Origin: Clostridiales bacterium
GTDB taxonomy: Bacteria; Bacillota; Clostridia; Christensenellales; Aristaeellaceae
Length of the DNA stretch: 56,052 nt
Direction of reading: 5' to 3'
Assembly: GCA_004555535.1 (NCBI GenBank)
Contig: SFHU01000008.1
Span: forward strand, 1 to 56,052
The stretch's first letter is position 1. The number at the start of each line of letters is the position of its first letter. Below the pieces are notes generated by a model, which saw only the letters and a program-made list of their open reading frames with translations, was not told the origin of the DNA and did not search any database. Both the position numbers and the translations under genes were made by a program. This document shows, piece by piece, positions 1 to 9,021 of this stretch.

Positions 1-14
1 GGAGGAAATGAGAT

Positions 15-1412
15 ATGGGCAAGGTGCTGATCACCGATACCATTCTGCGCGACGCGCACCAGTCCCAGGCGGCTACCCGCATGCGCCTGGACGAGATGCT
101 TCCCGTCGCTGACAAGCTCGACAAGGTCGGCTATTATTCTCTCGAGTGCTGGGGCGGCGCGACGTTTGACACCTGCATGCGCTTCCTGAACGAGGATCCG
201 TGGGAGCGTCTGCGCCAGCTGCGCAAGGCGATGCCCAACACGAAGCTGCAGATGCTCTTCCGCGGCCAGAACATTCTGGGCTACAAGCACTACGCGGACG
301 ACGTCGTCGACGCTTTCGTCAGGAAGTCCATCGAGAACGGCATCGATATCATCCGTATCTTCGACGCGCTCAACGACATGCGCAACCTGGAGCAGGCTGT
401 CAAGTCCACCAAGAAGTACGGCGGCATCTGCGAAATCGCCATCAGCTACACGATCAGCCCGGTGCACACCGAGGAATACTTCGTCAAGCTGGCCAAGGAG
501 ATCGAGCAGATGGGCGCGGACTCCATCTGCATCAAGGACATGGCGAACCTGCTGCTGCCGTATGACGCCTACAGCTTGGTCAAGAGGCTCAAGGCGAATA
601 CCAAGCTGCCGATTCACCTGCACACCCACAACACCGCCGGCACCGGCGCGATGACCATCCTCAAGGCCATTGAGGCGGGCTGCGACATCGTCGATACCGC
701 GCTGTCCCCGCTGGCCGAGGGCACGGCCCAGCCGGCGACCGAGTCCCTCTGCGCGGCGCTCAAGGGCACCGAGTATGATCCGGGCCTCGACATGGATCTG
801 ATGAGCGAGTGCGCCGTGCACTTCCGCAAGGTGGCCGACCGCCTGCAGAAGGATGGCTGGCTTGATCCGGGCAAGGTGCTGCGCGTGGACGCGAACACGC
901 TCAAGTATCAGGTTCCGGGCGGCATGCTCTCCAACATGATCGGCCAGCTCAAGCAGTTCAACGCGATGGACAAGTACTACGACGTGCTGGCTGAGATCCC
1001 GCGGGTCCGCAAGGACTTCGGCTATCCGCCGCTGGTCACGCCGACCTCCCAGATCGTCGGCACCCAGGCCGTTATGAATGTGCTCTTTGGCCGCTACAAG
1101 ACCTTCCCGAACGAGTCCAAGGGCCTGCTGCGCGGCGAATACGGCCGTCTGCCGGGCGAGGTCAATGAGGAAGTCCGCAGGATGGCGATCGGCGATGACG
1201 AGGTCATCACCTGCCGTCCGGCCGACCTGCTCAAGCCCGAGATGGACAAGTATCGCGAGGAGATCCGCGACTACTACGAGCAGGAGGAGGACGTCCTGTC
1301 CTACGCGCTGTTCCCGAAGGTCGCGCCGAAGTTCTTCGAGTATCGTCAGGCGCAGAAGCTCAAGATCGATTCCACGATGCTTGACAAGGACAACAAGACT
1401 ATGCCGGTGTAA
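15..1412 (+). CDS. oadA: Oxaloacetate decarboxylase alpha subunit / pyruvate carboxylase B-type carboxyltransferase
   Basis: The 465-residue product is the biotin-dependent carboxyltransferase module that removes CO2 from oxaloacetate, or in the pyruvate carboxylase version transfers it to pyruvate. The N-terminus (ITDTILRDAHQSQAATRMR) and the metal-site motif LHTHNTAGTG are diagnostic of the HMGL-like TIM barrel plus conserved carboxylase domain. No C-terminal biotinyl domain with an MKM motif is present, so the biotin carrier must be a separate protein, as in Na+-pumping decarboxylases. A GGAGGA ribosome site at the first bases of the window precedes the ATG. The gene is probably the end of an operon that begins upstream of the window, because a terminator follows directly. 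Confidence 0.93.
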   Translation: MGKVLITDTILRDAHQSQAATRMRLDEMLPVADKLDKVGYYSLECWGGATFDTCMRFLNEDPWERLRQLRKAMPNTKLQMLFRGQNILGYKHYADDVVDAFVRKSIENGIDIIRIFDALNDMRNLEQAVKSTKKYGGICEIAISYTISPVHTEEYFVKLAKEIEQMGADSICIKDMANLLLPYDAYSLVKRLKANTKLPIHLHTHNTAGTGAMTILKAIEAGCDIVDTALSPLAEGTAQPATESLCAALKGTEYDPGLDMDLMSECAVHFRKVADRLQKDGWLDPGKVLRVDANTLKYQVPGGMLSNMIGQLKQFNAMDKYYDVLAEIPRVRKDFGYPPLVTPTSQIVGTQAVMNVLFGRYKTFPNESKGLLRGEYGRLPGEVNEEVRRMAIGDDEVITCRPADLLKPEMDKYREEIRDYYEQEEDVLSYALFPKVAPKFFEYRQAQKLKIDSTMLDKDNKTMPV

Positions 1413-1423
1413 TGCCGCATGAT

Positions 1424-1460
1424 GAAGCCGGACGGGGTGATGCCTCGTCCGGCTTCTTTT
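1424..1460 (+). terminator. Rho-independent terminator after oadA
   Basis: A 14-bp stem (GAAGCCGGACGGGG pairing with CCTCGTCCGGCTTC, one G-T wobble) with a 5-nt loop is followed by TTTT. It closes the oadA transcript 12 bases after the stop codon. Confidence 0.9.
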
Positions 1461-1952
1461 GTGCTGTGCAACGAAGGGGGGAATCCTAAAGATGGACGCA
1501 ACACACGCCGTGAACGGATGCCCCTGCTTCTTCCCGGCGCGGCAAGCCGTGCTGTACCGGCCTGCTGCAACGGAGGGACGACAGACTGTCAACGTCCGGA
1601 GGTGGCAGGGGCGCGATGGACGGCTGTTCCAATCGGGCCTTCTTGTGTATGAATAGTGCATATTGACTGTATAAAATAGCTCCCTGATGATCGGAATGCA
1701 ACCGGTGCCGACTGTCGCAGAGTGATAACAACAGACGCATACCGGGCACAGAGGACGAAAGCGGATGGAAATTGGCCCTGTGCAGAGGCATTCCAAACGT
1801 TCAAAACAATATGGCGCAATTTCGCTGAAAAAAAGGAGGAGTGTTTCGTTTTATACAGAAATACAAACAAGAATTGTGAAAATGCTGTGGGTGGTTTTTC
1901 TGACAATGCAGGACGCTGCATACTCACAAATTTTTTGAAGGAGGAACTGCAA
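1461..1952 (+). other. Long leader before vWA gene 1, mostly non-coding
   Basis: Nearly 500 bases separate the oadA terminator from the first vWA gene. Base composition becomes more A/T-rich than in the flanking genes. An extended -10-like TGTATAAAAT lies near 1664-1673. The reading frame open from 1722 into the vWA gene has no ribosome site at its first ATG, so the vWA start is placed at 1953. One short open frame at 1492-1656 is listed separately. Nothing else is recognised. Confidence 0.5.
1492..1656 (+). CDS. Possible 54-residue small protein, unknown
   Basis: This ATG-started open frame has a plausible AAGGGGGG ribosome site 10 bases upstream and ends in TAG. The product is basic, with a CPC motif near residue 10 and a C-terminus ending GLLVYE. 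I recognise no family. In this GC-rich sequence a chance open frame of this length is common, so this is only a candidate. Confidence 0.18.
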   Translation: MDATHAVNGCPCFFPARQAVLYRPAATEGRQTVNVRRWQGRDGRLFQSGLLVYE

Positions 1953-2402
1953 ATGTCCCTTGATGATGATCTTCGTCGAATGGATGATGAGGAGGATATG
2001 ATCTTCGACCTGGACTCCGCTGACGATCTGGACATGGGCGAAAGCGATGTACTGATGGATACCGTTGACGAGCTTCCACTCGAGGTAGACTTCGACGACT
2101 TCAATGAGGATGAAGATACGGTGCTGCCGCCGCCGAGGATGGGGGACACAGAGAATCGGGTGCCGGGCGGCCTGACGGGCAATGGTCAGATTGGCATGAA
2201 GCTGAACGTGGATGTGACCGTTGTGCTGGATGTGACGGGCTCCATGCAGGACATGATCGACTCCATCAAGGAGAACGTGATCAACTTCCGCACGCTGGTG
2301 TATGAGCGTCTGAACGACAAGCTGAAGATGAAGCGCCCCGATCGTACCCTGGACCGCATGCGCGTGCGGGTTGTCGCCTTCCGCGATTACAACTTCGACT
2401 GA
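1953..2402 (+). pseudogene. vWA domain protein 1, N-terminal part, ended by an in-frame TGA
   Basis: The ATG at 1953 follows a strong GAAGGAGG site at 1937-1944. The product begins with about 75 very acidic residues (DDEEDMIFDLDS and similar) and then enters a von Willebrand A domain with the MIDAS signature DVTGSM and the strand RVVAFRDY. A TGA at 2400-2402 stops translation in the middle of the domain. The same frame continues immediately afterwards with the rest of the domain (2403-2909) at the place expected from the two paralogues downstream. What is left would lack the second metal-binding Asp loop and should not fold. The acidic N-terminus is absent from the paralogues. Confidence 0.75.
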
Positions 2403-2909
2403 GAGGCGGCTCTTCAGCCGCAGCATGGCCCCATGCTGCAGAGTGAGTTTTTCGATCTGAATGACGATGCCGATCGTGCCGATCTGCAGACTTTCGTAGA
2501 TCAGCTGGAAGCCACCGGCGGCGAAGACGATCCGGAGAGCGCATTGGAGGCTATCCACTTCGCCGTCAACAGCGACTGGGACATGGATTCGACCAGCAAA
2601 CACCGTCATGTGATCATGGTCTTCACCGATGCGCCTGCTTTGAGTCTGGAGGACGAGCGCAACGCGACCAACATCCACTATCCCTCTGATCCGGATATGC
2701 CCAGGTCGCTTTCCGAGCTGTATGCGGAGTATGCGGGCAAGATGGATCCGAAGGCGCAGAGCCTGCTGCTCTTTGCGCTCAAGGATCAGTATCCCTGGAA
2801 GGAAATGGAACAGTGGAACGGATCTTCCCTGATTCCTGTGGAGTCGGATGGCGGCCTGGCAGAGCTGACCATGGAGAAGATCATCAGCATGCTGACCGGC
2901 TCGCTGTAA
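2403..2909 (+). pseudogene. vWA domain protein 1, C-terminal part downstream of the TGA
   Basis: This stretch is in the same frame as 1953-2402. It carries the remaining vWA features: the GGEDDPESALEAIHFAVN helix shared with both paralogues (GGGDEPESALEALH), the FTDAPAL metal loop (MTDASAH in the paralogues) and a C-terminus ending MLTGSL (compare FIAGSI and TISGSV). The first ATG is at 2433, inside a perfect hairpin and without a ribosome site, so independent translation is unlikely. Together the halves make a protein of about 318 residues. A nonsense mutation is the simplest reading; a sequencing error or programmed readthrough are alternatives. Confidence 0.7.
2406..2439 (+). other. Two tandem perfect hairpins directly after the in-frame TGA
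   Basis: The first hairpin has stem GCGGCT/AGCCGC with loop CTTC at 2406-2421. The second has stem GCAGCATGG/CCATGCTGC with a 2-base centre at 2420-2439. They start three bases after the TGA at 2400-2402 and sit inside coding sequence. They do not match a bacterial SECIS, because the first loop has no G and lies too close to the stop. Confidence 0.6.
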
Positions 2910-2930
2910 TCCCTGTCCGCACGGAAGCGC

Positions 2931-2962
2931 GCGTCTTCAATCCGGTTGGCTGGATTGGACGC
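2931..2962 (+). other. Imperfect hairpin between vWA genes 1 and 2
   Basis: GCGTC-TT-CAATCC pairs with GGATTG-GACGC around an 8-base loop, with a two-base bulge. There is no T-run after it, so it is not a standard terminator. It lies 21 bases after the vWA-1 stop and may be an RNA-processing or attenuation structure. Confidence 0.35.
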
Positions 2963-3062
2963 ACGGCGCGCTGACAATATGAAATGCGCAGAGCAGCGAG
3001 AGGTCTGATCGGATATGAAGCCTGCAACACTGCGATGAAGCAAAAGACAAAGGATGAGAAGC

Positions 3063-3797
3063 ATGGATAGACAGGGTGTGCGCAAGTCGCTTACGGACTT
3101 GCAGAGTGTGAGAAAGTCGACCGGTGTGCAGACAACCGTTGACATTACGATGGTGATGGATGCGACCGGTTCGATGCAGAACCTGATGGACAACGTCAAG
3201 GCGAACGCGCTGGATTTGCACGCCAAGATCAAGGCGGCGCTCAAGGACAAGAACCGCCTCGCAGACAGGATCCGCGTGAAGGTCATCGCATTCCGCGATG
3301 TGTACGTGGATCAGGTTCCCTTTATTGAAAGCGACTTCTTTGTCCTGTGCGAGAATGGCGACGGCGATGAGGTACAGTTCCGCGATTTCGTCTCCGGCAT
3401 TCATGCTGACGGCGGCGGCGACGAGCCCGAGAGCGCGCTGGAGGCGCTCCATTTGGCGATCAACGCGGACTATTCGAAGTCGCTGCAGGGGCAGAAGGCG
3501 CGTCACATCATCGTCCTGATGACGGACGCATCTGCGCACAGGCTCGACGACAGACGCCGCAGCACCTGCACGAATTACCCTCAGGGTGTTCCGGAGGATC
3601 TTCCGTCCCTGCAGGCGGAGTGGGAATCCCAAATGGACATCAAGGCGCGCCGCCTGGTGGTCTTCGCACCCAATGCGTATCCATGGACGTCCGTTTCGAC
3701 CTGGATGGATGTGCAGTATGTGCCGTCTCCTGCAGGCGTGGGCATCGACAGCCAGCGTTTTGACGACGTGCTGAAGTTCATCGCCGGCAGCATTTGA
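3063..3797 (+). CDS. vWA domain protein 2 (TerY-like)
   Basis: The product is a 244-residue, nearly minimal von Willebrand A domain. It shows the MIDAS motif DATGSM after the first strand, RVKVIAFRDVYVD, the acidic helix GGGDEPESALEALH and the second metal loop MTDASAH, ending FIAGSI. It has no signal peptide or membrane segment, so it is cytoplasmic. ATG 3063 is preferred over ATG 3054 because AAAGGA sits at good distance from it and the resulting N-terminus matches vWA-3. Proteins of this kind bind metal-dependently to partner proteins. With the nearby phosphatase and kinase this suggests a TerY-P-like signalling role, which is inference. The gene is intact, unlike vWA-1. Confidence 0.8.
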   Translation: MDRQGVRKSLTDLQSVRKSTGVQTTVDITMVMDATGSMQNLMDNVKANALDLHAKIKAALKDKNRLADRIRVKVIAFRDVYVDQVPFIESDFFVLCENGDGDEVQFRDFVSGIHADGGGDEPESALEALHLAINADYSKSLQGQKARHIIVLMTDASAHRLDDRRRSTCTNYPQGVPEDLPSLQAEWESQMDIKARRLVVFAPNAYPWTSVSTWMDVQYVPSPAGVGIDSQRFDDVLKFIAGSI

Positions 3798-4132
3798 GGA
3801 ACCGCAGAACAACTGCCCGGGATTCGTCACAAACAACACCTCTCGTGAAAGCGGACATTTGGGAGCCGGGTTCCTTGCAGCCCGATCCCGACAGGCATGG
3901 AGCAGGGGATTCCGATCGGTCAGGTCCGGGATCGCTGAGGTTTTGAGAGGTCCTACCGCTTGGACAGGCCTGCAAGGGACTGAACGCAGGAGCACGCGAA
4001 CAGCTGATGCGTTTTCTGCCGGCCTCCGGAATGAGCCGGCATGGCGGCTTTGGCGGATATCTCTGCTGCGCCTGTTTGATGCCTGTGCATGTTGCGAACG
4101 AATCGGTGGTTCCTGAATACGTCTGAACATTG

Positions 4133-4164
4133 GGCTGCTCCAAGTCATTGCGGGGCAGCCTTTT
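4133..4164 (+). terminator. Probable terminator after vWA gene 2
   Basis: The 9-bp stem GGCTGCTCC/GGGGCAGCC has one wobble and a 10-base loop, followed by TTTT. It lies 340 bases downstream of the vWA-2 stop. Confidence 0.6.
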
Positions 4165-4274
4165 CCGAATAAAGCACACTTCCCTTCTCTCGCGTATGGC
4201 GGATTGGATTTGTACAGGGTGGAAAAACCTGAATATGAAAACATCGGACGAACAACAAATTGCAGCAGGTGACC

Positions 4275-4304
4275 GCGGCAATGATTTAGGCCGCGCATTG
4301 CCGC
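4275..4304 (+). promoter_or_regulatory. Inverted repeat in the vWA gene 3 leader
   Basis: Perfect 9-bp arms GCGGCAATG and CATTGCCGC surround a 12-base loop that itself contains GGCCGCG. It could be an RNA hairpin or a dimeric operator upstream of vWA-3; no T-run follows. Confidence 0.35.
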
Positions 4305-4391
4305 AACAGGCATCCCGCTGCAGTCGGTCAGGAGCCGTGACGACCTGCGTTGGGCTGATCACAGCCCGGGGAATTTGAAAGGAGCAAGAAA

Positions 4392-5138
4392 ATGGCGGAT
4401 CAGAGTGTAAAAAGAGTGGCTCTTGGGGATCTGAAAAGGGGTCAGGAGGTTATGAAAGGCCTGAAAACGGTGGTTGACCTCGTTTTTCTGATTGACGGCA
4501 CAGGCTCAATGCAGAATGCCCTGGATGCTGTGAAAGCGCGCGCCCTCACGCTGTATAAGGACATCATCTATGCTTTAAAGGATAAGAAGCGCATTGTGAG
4601 TACGATGCGCGTGAAGGTGGTCATCTTCCGCGATCTGTATGTGGACAGCGTCGCTTATGAGGAGAGCGATTACTTTATCCTCTCTGACAAGGATGACGAC
4701 GAATCGGCGGCGTTTCGGGACTATGTGTCCGGCATCCGGGCCTGCGGCGGCGGCGATGAGCCCGAGCATGCACTGGAGGCGCTGCATCGTGCACTGAAGC
4801 TGAATTACACGCAGCCGAGGCAGGGTATGAAAGCTCGTCATATTATCGTTCTGATGACGGATGCGTCGGCCCATCCTCTGGATGATCCGCAGCGCAGTCT
4901 GCCCGAATACCGCGATATCTATCCCGAAGATATGCCGAAGACCATGCCGGAACTGAATGCGGAATGGGAAATGATGGACGATCGTGCGCGCCGCCTGATC
5001 ATCTTTGCGCCCAACGCCTATCCCTGGCCGAAGATGGGCACCTGGAGCGGCGCGTCTCACGAGGTGTCCGAGGCGGGCAAGGGCATCAGCGAGACCGTGT
5101 TCGAGAAGGTCATCGCGACGATCAGCGGCAGCGTGTGA
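4392..5138 (+). CDS. vWA domain protein 3 (TerY-like)
   Basis: The 248-residue product is a single cytoplasmic von Willebrand A domain close in sequence to vWA-2. It has MIDAS motif DGTGSM, RVKVVIFRDLYVDS, the helix GGGDEPEHALEALH and second metal loop MTDASAH, ending TISGSV. The ATG follows AAAGGAGC at good spacing. With vWA-1 and vWA-2 it forms a tandem paralogue set, probably made by duplication and divergence (only the core motifs are near identical). The next gene is the PP2C-type phosphatase 200 bases downstream. The role is inferred from context: a metal-dependent adaptor for phosphorylation-based signalling. Confidence 0.82.
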   Translation: MADQSVKRVALGDLKRGQEVMKGLKTVVDLVFLIDGTGSMQNALDAVKARALTLYKDIIYALKDKKRIVSTMRVKVVIFRDLYVDSVAYEESDYFILSDKDDDESAAFRDYVSGIRACGGGDEPEHALEALHRALKLNYTQPRQGMKARHIIVLMTDASAHPLDDPQRSLPEYRDIYPEDMPKTMPELNAEWEMMDDRARRLIIFAPNAYPWPKMGTWSGASHEVSEAGKGISETVFEKVIATISGSV

Positions 5139-5341
5139 CGGATGGCTTTCCGGGCAACGGCCCTCTCCCGAGCGCTGTGGCTTCTATAGCGGGGGCCACG
5201 GCATAGGGTTTCACGGCGGCATCGGGTATTCCGCCGGATGCGATCGCGTTGAGGTGGAAAGCGTGGCTGGCATAGGACAAGACGGTGTAATCCCATTTAC
5301 CTGAAGGCGAGCTCAAGTATATGGAAGGAGCTGGTTGATCG

Positions 5342-6079
5342 ATGAAAATGAAGATCTTCTTTGAAAACTATACTGGCAAGGGCGAAGACGCCGTCATCTG
5401 CGGCGAGCATTATGCGTTTGTATTCGATGGCCTGGGCGGCGCCGGCGGCGGCTCGTGCCATGATGACCAGGGCAACGTGCGCACGGAAGCGAAGATTGCC
5501 TCCAATGCTGCGGCACAGACTGTCGAAAAGGTCATCCAGGAGCATTGGGATGCGTGGTATCAGCAGATGAACCCCGATTCTGCTGGGGAGATCGGGGCGC
5601 TGGCGGCGCAGATCAGCAAGACGCTCAAACAGGCCATCGACAATCAGCTGATTGAGGAGACCCACCGGTGGAGGCAGGATGGCGAGAAGCTCAAGCTGCC
5701 CACGACCATCGCCGGCTGGATCACCTTTCCCATGCCCTCCGAACAGCTGCTGGCGATTGCGCTGTGGGCCGGCGACTCCCGCTGCTATATCATCGACGAG
5801 AAGAGCATGCAGCAGGTTACCAATGACGATTCGTCCGAGGATCCCAATGAGAGCATCATGATGGAGATCCTGGACGACTATTCTCCGCCCATGTCCAACC
5901 GGATCGGGCTGAATCCCTATCAGATCAACAACCGATGCGTGCTGCTGTCGGATACGGCGCTGCTCTTTGCCTGCACGGACGGCATGTATGGCAGCGTGGA
6001 ATCCCCGATGCATCTGGAATACTACCTGCGCCAACATGGAGGAAATGCGGGATCAGTTCTTCGGCTTTATCAGCAATAA
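5342..6079 (+). pseudogene. PP2C-family Ser/Thr phosphatase, N-terminal catalytic part, frame broken
   Basis: The ATG follows GGAAGGAG at 5323-5330. The product shows the PP2C metal motif VFDGLGG near residue 30, the GDSRCY strand and the LLFACTDGMYG loop. After the sequence ESPMHLEYYL the frame drifts into about 14 unrelated residues and stops at 6079. The true continuation lies in the +1 frame from about 6030, where the family's last motif KDDSCTIGAL is found. One extra base near 6028-6032 explains both halves. Restored, the protein is about 706 residues: a PP2C domain of roughly 260 residues plus a long extension. No membrane segments are seen. Confidence 0.75.
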
Positions 6080-7463
6080 TCTGCTCATCAAGGACGATTC
6101 CTGTACGATCGGTGCGCTGGAATATGCGCCGTACACGAACGAATTCAAAGAGATCAGCGACATGCTCTACGCGGCAGCGGATGAGCTTCGAAAGAATTAC
6201 ATCGATCCATTCCCGGTGCGGCCCGAGCTTCCGGATGCAGAGGCAGATGTGAATATGAACCTGCGCAAGCTGTACCGGGGCCTTGCGGGCACAGGAAGCT
6301 TTATCACCGGCCTTTGCGCCTACATCGAGAAGCAGGTCAACCAGCCCTCTGACGGCATAACGAACGAGCCGGCACAGCAGATAATGGATTCCCTGCGTGC
6401 GCGTCTGGAACAAAATCGGCGCGAGGCGCGGTCGGAATGCGAAATGTGGAAGTACAGCATGGAGGATGCGGAGCGCAGACTGCGCAGCTGCATCGCCGGT
6501 CTCAGACACATTGAGGTACGCGAGGAGAGAATCGGCAACAATGAATACATGCTGAAATGGGACTGGCACATCCGCAGACCCGATGCGGAGCGGGTATCCG
6601 GGCTCATGCAGTATTTGTATATGGCCTTCTGCGGCAGGCACAAGGAGTGGAACCAGTTCCAGGGATACCGGCAGATCACCGAGAAAATGGTCGGAGATAT
6701 CGAGGCGGGCGTTCATGACATGGTCCTGTGGGTCAATTCGGCCTCGTCAAGGAAGATGAATACCGTCTTTACCTCTTACACGCAGAAGTACACTGTTTCC
6801 AGGCCGCTGGATCCGGAAACCCAGAAGAGCATCTTTGACATGATCGTCAACGACGGCCCGTCGCCCCGGACCATGCTGCCGGATCTCCGGCTGAGCGTGG
6901 ATGATCTGCAGAATCTGTTTACGTGTGCAAACGCAGTGCGGGCGTGCCGGGCCGTGCCGGAACCGGCGTCTCCGGACAGCATTCGCATCACCCTCACGGA
7001 GGCGGAATGCGAGCGGATCCGGGCGGACTATAGCCTGGGCTATGCCCGCCAGATCATCATGGGCTGGTATGAAAAGCATGAGCGCTGCGACGAGATCGAG
7101 ATCAGCGAAAATGCGCTGCGCAAGTGCGAAAGCAAGCTGAAGGAATGCTGGGACATCGATGAGCAGTGCCGCAGCTACAACAGCAACTATCTGGCCTTCA
7201 AGGAGCAGGTCATGGAGCTGTGGCACAAGTATCTGACGGGCCACCGAAAGTGGGATACCGTGCTGGAGCTGCCGCAGAGTCAGCAGCCCTCCCAAGATCA
7301 ACAGGAGCATGCGCCTCAGGAGGCCGATGACATGGCGGAGACAGAGGACATGCCGGAGACGGAGAATGTGCCGGAGGTGGAGGACGTGCCGGAGACAGAG
7401 GACGCGTCCACGGGCGAGGAACAGGACGACACACCTGCGGCCGGGGACAACGAGGAGGAATAA
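6036..7463 (+). pseudogene. PP2C-family phosphatase, end of catalytic domain and long C-terminal extension
   Basis: This frame continues the phosphatase after the frameshift: NMEEMRDQFFGFISNN, then KDDSCTIGALEYA, the last PP2C motif with its metal-ligand Asp. About 400 helical, charged residues follow that I cannot assign to a family. They could be a coiled-coil or scaffolding region. The C-terminus is very acidic with a short imperfect repeat of the type ETED-x-PE at about 7330-7420. No ribosome site precedes ATG 6036, so this is the rest of the broken gene, not a separate one. The stop is 88 bases before the kinase-like start. Confidence 0.72.
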
Positions 7464-7551
7464 GCGGAGAACAGCCGCAAACCGGTTGGCTCCGTGAGAT
7501 AAACGCAGGATGATCGCCCGTCGACAAGGATTGGCGCTGGGGAGAGGGAAC

Positions 7552-7882
7552 GTGGACGAGATTCGTGGTTACAGGATCCTGAGTGAATTGCCTGCGACCT
7601 CAGGAACAGTGTACTTCGCCGAACGGCGCGGCAAGCGGTATGTGCTCAAGAAATACATGAACTATCGTTTCCCCACGGACGAGGGCGAGGAATGTCCGCC
7701 GATGCTCAGACATGTGGAGGAGCGGGCGCAGCGGTTTTACGACCATCTGCAGCATACGACATCGCTGATCCGCGAGAAATGCCGTAACGATGGGCTGCTG
7801 AATGTGCCGCTGGAGTTTTTCCGCAGCGGGAAGCAGATTTTCAAGGTCACCCGGCAGATCGAAGACTGCGGCGTGCCCTATA
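7552..7882 (+). pseudogene. Protein kinase N-lobe remnant, truncated at a phage-sequence junction
   Basis: The likely start is GTG 7552, with GGAGAGGG at 7541-7548; ATG 7510 is in frame but has no ribosome site. The product begins DEIRGYRILSEL and has a glycine-loop-like segment (PATSGTVYFAERRGKRYVLKKY) with the ATP-binding Lys in VLKKY, then a helix and FKVTRQIEDCG. This is the shape of a Ser/Thr-kinase N-lobe. No HRD or DFG catalytic motifs follow: at about 7880 the sequence switches to phage tail sequence on the opposite strand, and the frame stops at 7941. It would complete a vWA-PP2C-kinase triad if intact. Confidence 0.6.
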
Positions 7883-7988
7883 CCGAGGTGTCCAGCCACA
7901 GCATCCCCGTGACGGGATTGGCGGGAGCAGTGCCCTGCTGAATGGGGTCAGACAGGTCAACGATGGTGTACTGTGCGCCTGCGATCAT
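7881..7988 (-). pseudogene. Phage tail protein, first 36 residues only
   Basis: The ATG at 7988 follows GGAAAGGAGG at good spacing. The product starts MIAGAQYTIVDLSDP and runs to GMLWLDTSV, the usual opening of Bacillota phage tail proteins, and then meets a stop at 7880-7878 exactly where the kinase-like sequence begins. The family is normally hundreds of residues longer, so this is a truncation at the junction. Confidence 0.6.
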
Positions 7989-8005
7989 GCTGCTCCCTCC
8001 TTTCC

Positions 8006-9019
8006 TTATTCGACCTCACAGACGAACACGGTCTTGCTGTCCACGTCATCGCCGTCCACATAGATGACCTTGCCGGTGGCGAAGGCCGCGCCGCTGTCCA
8101 TGGGATTGCCGTTCTTGTCCCGGCGATACCAAGTATAGGTATTGGCATGCTTGTGGCTGGCGTTGGCGGTGACGTCCTCCCAGGCCGAGCCGCTGTAGCG
8201 CATCAGCCTGGTGGTCGGCGTGGACGTGGTGATCTGGTAGTAGAAATCGCCTGTCGCAGGGCTGGACGGCGCGGCGGTGGCGTAGGTGGTACTCTTGAGC
8301 GGATCAACTTCCCTGCCATTCTGCCACAGGCGGCAGATGAGACAGGTGGAGCCGACCGTGTTCTTGAACACATCCCCGGCGGTGCTGTCGATGTCCGCCT
8401 GATAGTTGTCCGTCTTGTCGATGATGGTGATGGTGTCGTAGAAGAAGGCGGTCGAGGACGAGCCGTACCGCGCCCGGCAGCGGAAGGTGGCGGTGCCGAC
8501 CACATCGGAGGCGTTCACCGTGCAGGTGCTTCCCGAGGAGCCGGAGGCTTCTGCCTTGAAGGTTGTCCAGCTGCCGGAAGTGTACTTCTGCCACAGATAC
8601 AGGGAACTGCTGCTAGTGGTGCGGTCGGTGGAGCCCTGGAAGAACTGCGCGGTCAGCGTCATGCTGGCAGAGCCGTTCGCCGTACCGTTGGTAAACACCG
8701 TGCCGCCGGGCGCGTAGACCGTCAGCACATAGGCAGCAGAACCCGTCGCGCACGTATTGACCTTGCTCCAGCGGAGCTGCAGCATGGTGGACACCGGTGC
8801 GGTCACCGGGATGCTGATGGTGCCTTCCAGCTGGCCTGCGCTGCCGAGGTTGGAATTGGCGGCAATGGCGATGGTCAGCGGAATCTCGTTGCCGGATGCC
8901 GAGCCTGCGGTCACGGTCATGCCGGTGGGTGCGCCGGAGATGGTGCCGAGGGTGGGCGTGACCTTGGTGGTGCCTGTATAGGCCACCACGCTGCACGTCT
9001 TGGTGACGGCGGTAACCAC
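8006..9019 (-). pseudogene. Phage tail fibre/minor structural protein, N-terminally truncated
   Basis: The 337-residue frame is rich in Ser, Thr, Gly and Ala with beta-sandwich character, including repeated Ig-like segments (SLYLWQKYTSGSWTTF, TATFRCRARYGSSS). Its end, YTWYRRDKNGNPMDSGAAFA followed by GKVIYVDGDDVDSKTVFVCE, is typical of Bacillota phage tail proteins. The apparent GTG start at 9019 lies on the junction and has no ribosome site; the first residues (VVTAVTKTCSVVAYTG) read as the middle of a repeat domain. The stop is 17 bases before the next tail gene. Confidence 0.65.
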
Positions 9020-9021
9020 GC

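Larger units (their letters stand above)
3798..4391 (+). other. Gene-free spacer of about 590 bases before vWA gene 3
   Basis: The open frames here have no ribosome sites and no recognisable protein. Two structures stand out: a terminator-like hairpin at 4133-4164 and a perfect 9-bp inverted repeat (GCGGCAATG ... CATTGCCGC, 12-base loop) at 4275-4304, about 90 bases before the vWA-3 start. The spacer implies that vWA-3 has its own promoter and possibly leader control. Confidence 0.5.
7881..9019 (-). mobile_element. Fragment of phage tail region inserted in, or joined to, the signalling island
   Basis: About 1.1 kb carries two consecutive minus-strand tail genes with proper ribosome sites, cut at both ends: the upstream one lacks its N-terminus and the downstream one lacks its C-terminus. 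The left junction is near 7878-7884 and the right near 9017-9022. Host genes on the plus strand are truncated at exactly these points. There is no integrase, portal or terminal repeat. It could be a remnant left by recombination with a prophage, or an assembly join. Confidence 0.65.

Noticed and set aside
2400..2439. Selenocysteine insertion at the vWA-1 TGA
   Set aside because: The hairpin apical loop is only about 9 bases from the TGA and has no G; bacterial SECIS loops lie farther away with a guanine at the loop start. No redox motif surrounds the site, and vWA selenoproteins are not known to me.
3859..4378. Two open frames in the spacer before vWA gene 3
   Set aside because: No ribosome sites, no recognisable protein, and one contains a terminator hairpin.
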